From Candidatus Gastranaerophilales bacterium (GTDB lineage: Bacteria; Cyanobacteriota; Vampirovibrionia; Gastranaerophilales; Gastranaerophilaceae): DNA of 64,000 bases. The notes under the pieces were generated by a model that searched no databases, was not told the DNA's origin, and saw only the letters and a program-made list of their open reading frames with translations. Of this stretch, positions 62,274 to 64,000 are shown one piece after another. Where the stretch lies: the NCBI GenBank assembly GCA_017402995.1, contig JAFQOV010000025.1, forward strand, positions 62,001-126,000. The letters run 5' to 3'. The position numbers and the translations under genes were made by a program. Positions within the stretch are counted from its first letter, which is position 1. Each line of letters opens with the position of its first letter.

Positions 62274-63629
62274 ATGTTTGAAAAATTTACACAAAAAGCA
62301 ATAGAAGTTGTTCAAAGCGCGCAAAACTACGCTTTGGATTTCAAACACGGCAAAGTTTTGCCAGAGCACCTTTTAATTGGTCTTGTTGCTAAAACAAAAG
62401 GGGTTCAAGCAAAAATTTTAAACTTCGACAAAATTAACTTTGGCGATTTAAATACTGCTGTTTTCACTTGCACACAATCAAACTCAAACAAAACAGATAT
62501 CCCTTTTGATATTGAAACAAAAAACATTTTAAACAAAGCGATTGAACTCTCAAACGAATTAAATTCAAAGTTTGTAATGCCTCAACATATTGCTCTTGCA
62601 CTATTAACTCAAAAAGAAACAGGTGCATATAAACTTTTAAAAAAATTCGATATTGATGAAGAAAAAATTGTTCCAAACCTTATAAGAATATTAGACAAAA
62701 GCTCAGATATCAAAAACATACACCCAGAAGATATCATTGAAAACACCGAATTGACAAACATTAACGACTTTTTCAATGAAAAAGTGATGTCTGAAATTTT
62801 ATCTAATGCGCAATCAAAAGCCACAACCCAAGGTTTTGAAATCATGGGAACGGAACAAATTTTATTATCAATTTTAGATAATAAAAACTATCCAATCGTC
62901 AACATTTTAGACAAATATGATGTGACATATGATGTTTTTTGCGAAAAATTGAGCAAATTTACATCTAGAAATGCTGAATTTGAAAATTCTGAAAAACAAA
63001 TCATCTTCACTCCAAACGCTTTTCAAGCAATTGTTCAAGCGCTTGATTGCGCAAAGGAATCTGGAAGTGTTAGCATTTTACCTGAACATATTATTCTTGG
63101 AATTTTAAAATCTAAAAAAGGGATTGCATATAAAATTTTGTCTGAATTAATTCCAAATTCAATCGATTTTGAAGATGTTGTAATTAAAAAATTGAACGAT
63201 AAATTCCCAGAAACACTTGCTATTTTAAGACTTGCAAAAGAAGAAGCAAGGGCTTTAAATTCATCTACCGTTGGAACAGAGATGATTTTATTGGGCATTT
63301 TATCTTATGGCAAAGGTGTTGCTTATGATACTTTAAAACTTCTTGGCATTACCCACAAAGACGCAAGAGAAGAAGTTAAAAAAATAGTTAAGCCAGAAAA
63401 AGAAATTAAAACAGTTTCTTATAGCCCAAGAGCTAAAAAAATCTTAGAAGTTGCGTATGAAACAGCGCAAGAACACGACAGAAAGAAAATTAAATCTGAA
63501 AATCTTTTATATGGCATTACAAAAATGCCAAATTGCCTTGCTATGCAAGTTTTGAGCAATCTTGGAACAGACGTATTAGAAATTCAACAAGGAATCAAGC
63601 AAGAGCTTCTTTGCGGTATGGATTTATAA
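62274..63629 (+). CDS. Stand-alone protein of six Clp-N repeats, no AAA+ module
   Basis: A 451-aa protein. Six units of about 70 residues can be read, each with the Clp_N pattern of two helices around an (E/Q)H(I/L)LLG-type centre: LPEHLLIGLVA, MPQHIALALLT, GTEQILLSILD, LPEHIILGILK, GTEMILLGILS and SENLLYGI. This equals three consecutive Clp_N domains of ClpA/ClpC-type chaperones, but no Walker A or B motif is present, so it is not an unfoldase. Stand-alone Clp_N proteins such as plant ClpT or ClpC adaptors bind Clp complexes. A TATAAT box at 62250-62255 and AAAGGG before ATG 62274 suggest it is transcribed separately from carB. Confidence 0.8.
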   Translation: MFEKFTQKAIEVVQSAQNYALDFKHGKVLPEHLLIGLVAKTKGVQAKILNFDKINFGDLNTAVFTCTQSNSNKTDIPFDIETKNILNKAIELSNELNSKFVMPQHIALALLTQKETGAYKLLKKFDIDEEKIVPNLIRILDKSSDIKNIHPEDIIENTELTNINDFFNEKVMSEILSNAQSKATTQGFEIMGTEQILLSILDNKNYPIVNILDKYDVTYDVFCEKLSKFTSRNAEFENSEKQIIFTPNAFQAIVQALDCAKESGSVSILPEHIILGILKSKKGIAYKILSELIPNSIDFEDVVIKKLNDKFPETLAILRLAKEEARALNSSTVGTEMILLGILSYGKGVAYDTLKLLGITHKDAREEVKKIVKPEKEIKTVSYSPRAKKILEVAYETAQEHDRKKIKSENLLYGITKMPNCLAMQVLSNLGTDVLEIQQGIKQELLCGMDL

Positions 63630-63630
63630 T

Positions 63631-64000
63631 ATGGAAGAAATTTTTTCAAGAAATGTTCTTTTTTGGGGCGAAGAATTTCAAAATTATTTAAAAAATAAAA
63701 ATATTTTCGTTTTTGGACTTGGCGGCGTTGGCGGATTTGCGCTTGATTCTCTAGCGCGAGCAGGAATTGAAAACTTTACAATCATTGATTTTGATACTGT
63801 TTCAAAAAGTAATATTAATCGCCAGCTTGTTGCGCAAATTAGCACGGTGGGCAAAAAAAAGACAGAACTTTTTGAAAAAAAATTAAAAGATATTAATCCA
63901 AACATTAAAATCAAAACGATTGATGATTTTTTTGAAGAAGAAGATATTGAAACCGTTTTTTCTCAAAAACCCGATTTTATAATTGACGCGATTGATAGCC
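63631..64000 (+). CDS. tcdA: tRNA threonylcarbamoyladenosine dehydratase, N-terminal part
   Basis: The gene runs off the window after 123 residues. It begins MEEIFSRNVLFWGEEFQNYL and has FVFGLGGVGGFALDSLARAG, the ATP-binding loop and SNINRQLVAQISTVGKKK, followed by INPNIKI...DDFFEEEDIE and IDAIDS. These are the TcdA (CsdL/YgdL) marks, distinct from the ThiF-family protein at 47726. TcdA dehydrates t6A37 of tRNA to its cyclic form. It starts 1 bp after the Clp-N gene, so the two are cotranscribed. Confidence 0.88.
   Translation, partial: MEEIFSRNVLFWGEEFQNYLKNKNIFVFGLGGVGGFALDSLARAGIENFTIIDFDTVSKSNINRQLVAQISTVGKKKTELFEKKLKDINPNIKIKTIDDFFEEEDIETVFSQKPDFIIDAIDS

Noticed and set aside
1-64000. 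CRISPR array, prophage, integron or biosynthetic cluster
   Set aside because: No regularly spaced direct repeats, integrase, phage structural genes or modular synthases were seen on either strand.

Overview
The window is AT-rich, tightly packed bacterial chromosome with short intergenic gaps and many 1-26 bp gene overlaps. There are no rRNAs, phages, integrases, CRISPR arrays or obvious transferred islands. The best guess for the organism is a non-photosynthetic member of the cyanobacterial phylum (Vampirovibrionia/Melainabacteria, Gastranaerophilales-like). This is an inference from four things: a 186-aa DprA-fold protein of a type I know from Cyanobacteria (25313-25873), a prepilin-like protein with the GFTLAEALVTLVIIGVIAAL leader seen often in that group, a Kdo transferase (so a Gram-negative envelope), and the very low GC. 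No marker gene here settles it.

Layout. 1-6335 (+): end of a FixC-like flavoprotein, FixX-like ferredoxin, an unknown repeat protein, a TPR protein, dprA, topA, aroE. 6430-8316 (+): prepilin-like protein, GT2-GtrA fusion. 8313-16557 (mostly -): PFL/DUF711 protein, ACT protein, small unknown, deoC, D-2-hydroxyacid dehydrogenase, dicarboxylate symporter, GH57 amylase-like protein, recF. 16608-17893 (+): PfkB kinase and RqcP-like S4 protein. 17896-25191 (-): Gly-rich protein, secreted protein, waaA, tRNA-Leu(GAG), fabF, acpP, pcrA/uvrD-type helicase. 25313-26545: DprA-like gene and then a 589-bp non-coding element with inverted-repeat ends. 26546-37323 (-): M49-like peptidase, diguanylate cyclase, two TPR proteins, GtrA protein, the translation/secretion cluster rplA-rplK-nusG-secE-tRNA-Trp-rpmG, and pilT. 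37453-49572 (mixed): GGDEF/HD-GYP protein, fliI, a minimal histidine kinase, pgi, agmatinase, coaE, Bax inhibitor-1 protein, recJ, fliN, ThiF-family enzyme, wecB. 49679-52810: gyrA and an unknown protein. 53077-62239 (+): pyrK-pyrD-pyrE-pyrB-pyrC-pyrF-carA-carB, which is complete de novo UMP synthesis in one overlapping operon. 62274-64000 (+): a stand-alone six-repeat Clp-N protein and the start of tcdA.

The most striking observation is in the pyrimidine operon. The small subunit of carbamoyl-phosphate synthetase (CarA) has lost the catalytic Cys and His of its glutaminase (Gly249 and Tyr333) while the gene is otherwise intact, so this enzyme may run on free ammonia. The same operon has a dihydroorotase lacking the usual N-terminal domain, an altered PRPP loop in PyrE, and a leader with a 12-codon ORF abutting a strong terminator, which looks like an attenuator.

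Other non-textbook features are: a modular intergenic repeat family with three copies inside the secE-nusG-rplK cluster; two 23S-like L1-binding-site mimics, one before rplK and one before rplA; several genes whose TATAAT box lies 6-7 nt from the start codon (possible leaderless mRNAs); a c-di-GMP protein with an intact GGEEF motif but a broken HD dyad; and an M49-like peptidase with a shortened HENGH zinc motif. Two themes run through the gene content. One is DNA uptake and repair (pilT, prepilin, dprA, dprA-like, recJ, recF, pcrA-type helicase). The other is surface/motility control (GGDEF proteins, pilT, fliI, fliN).
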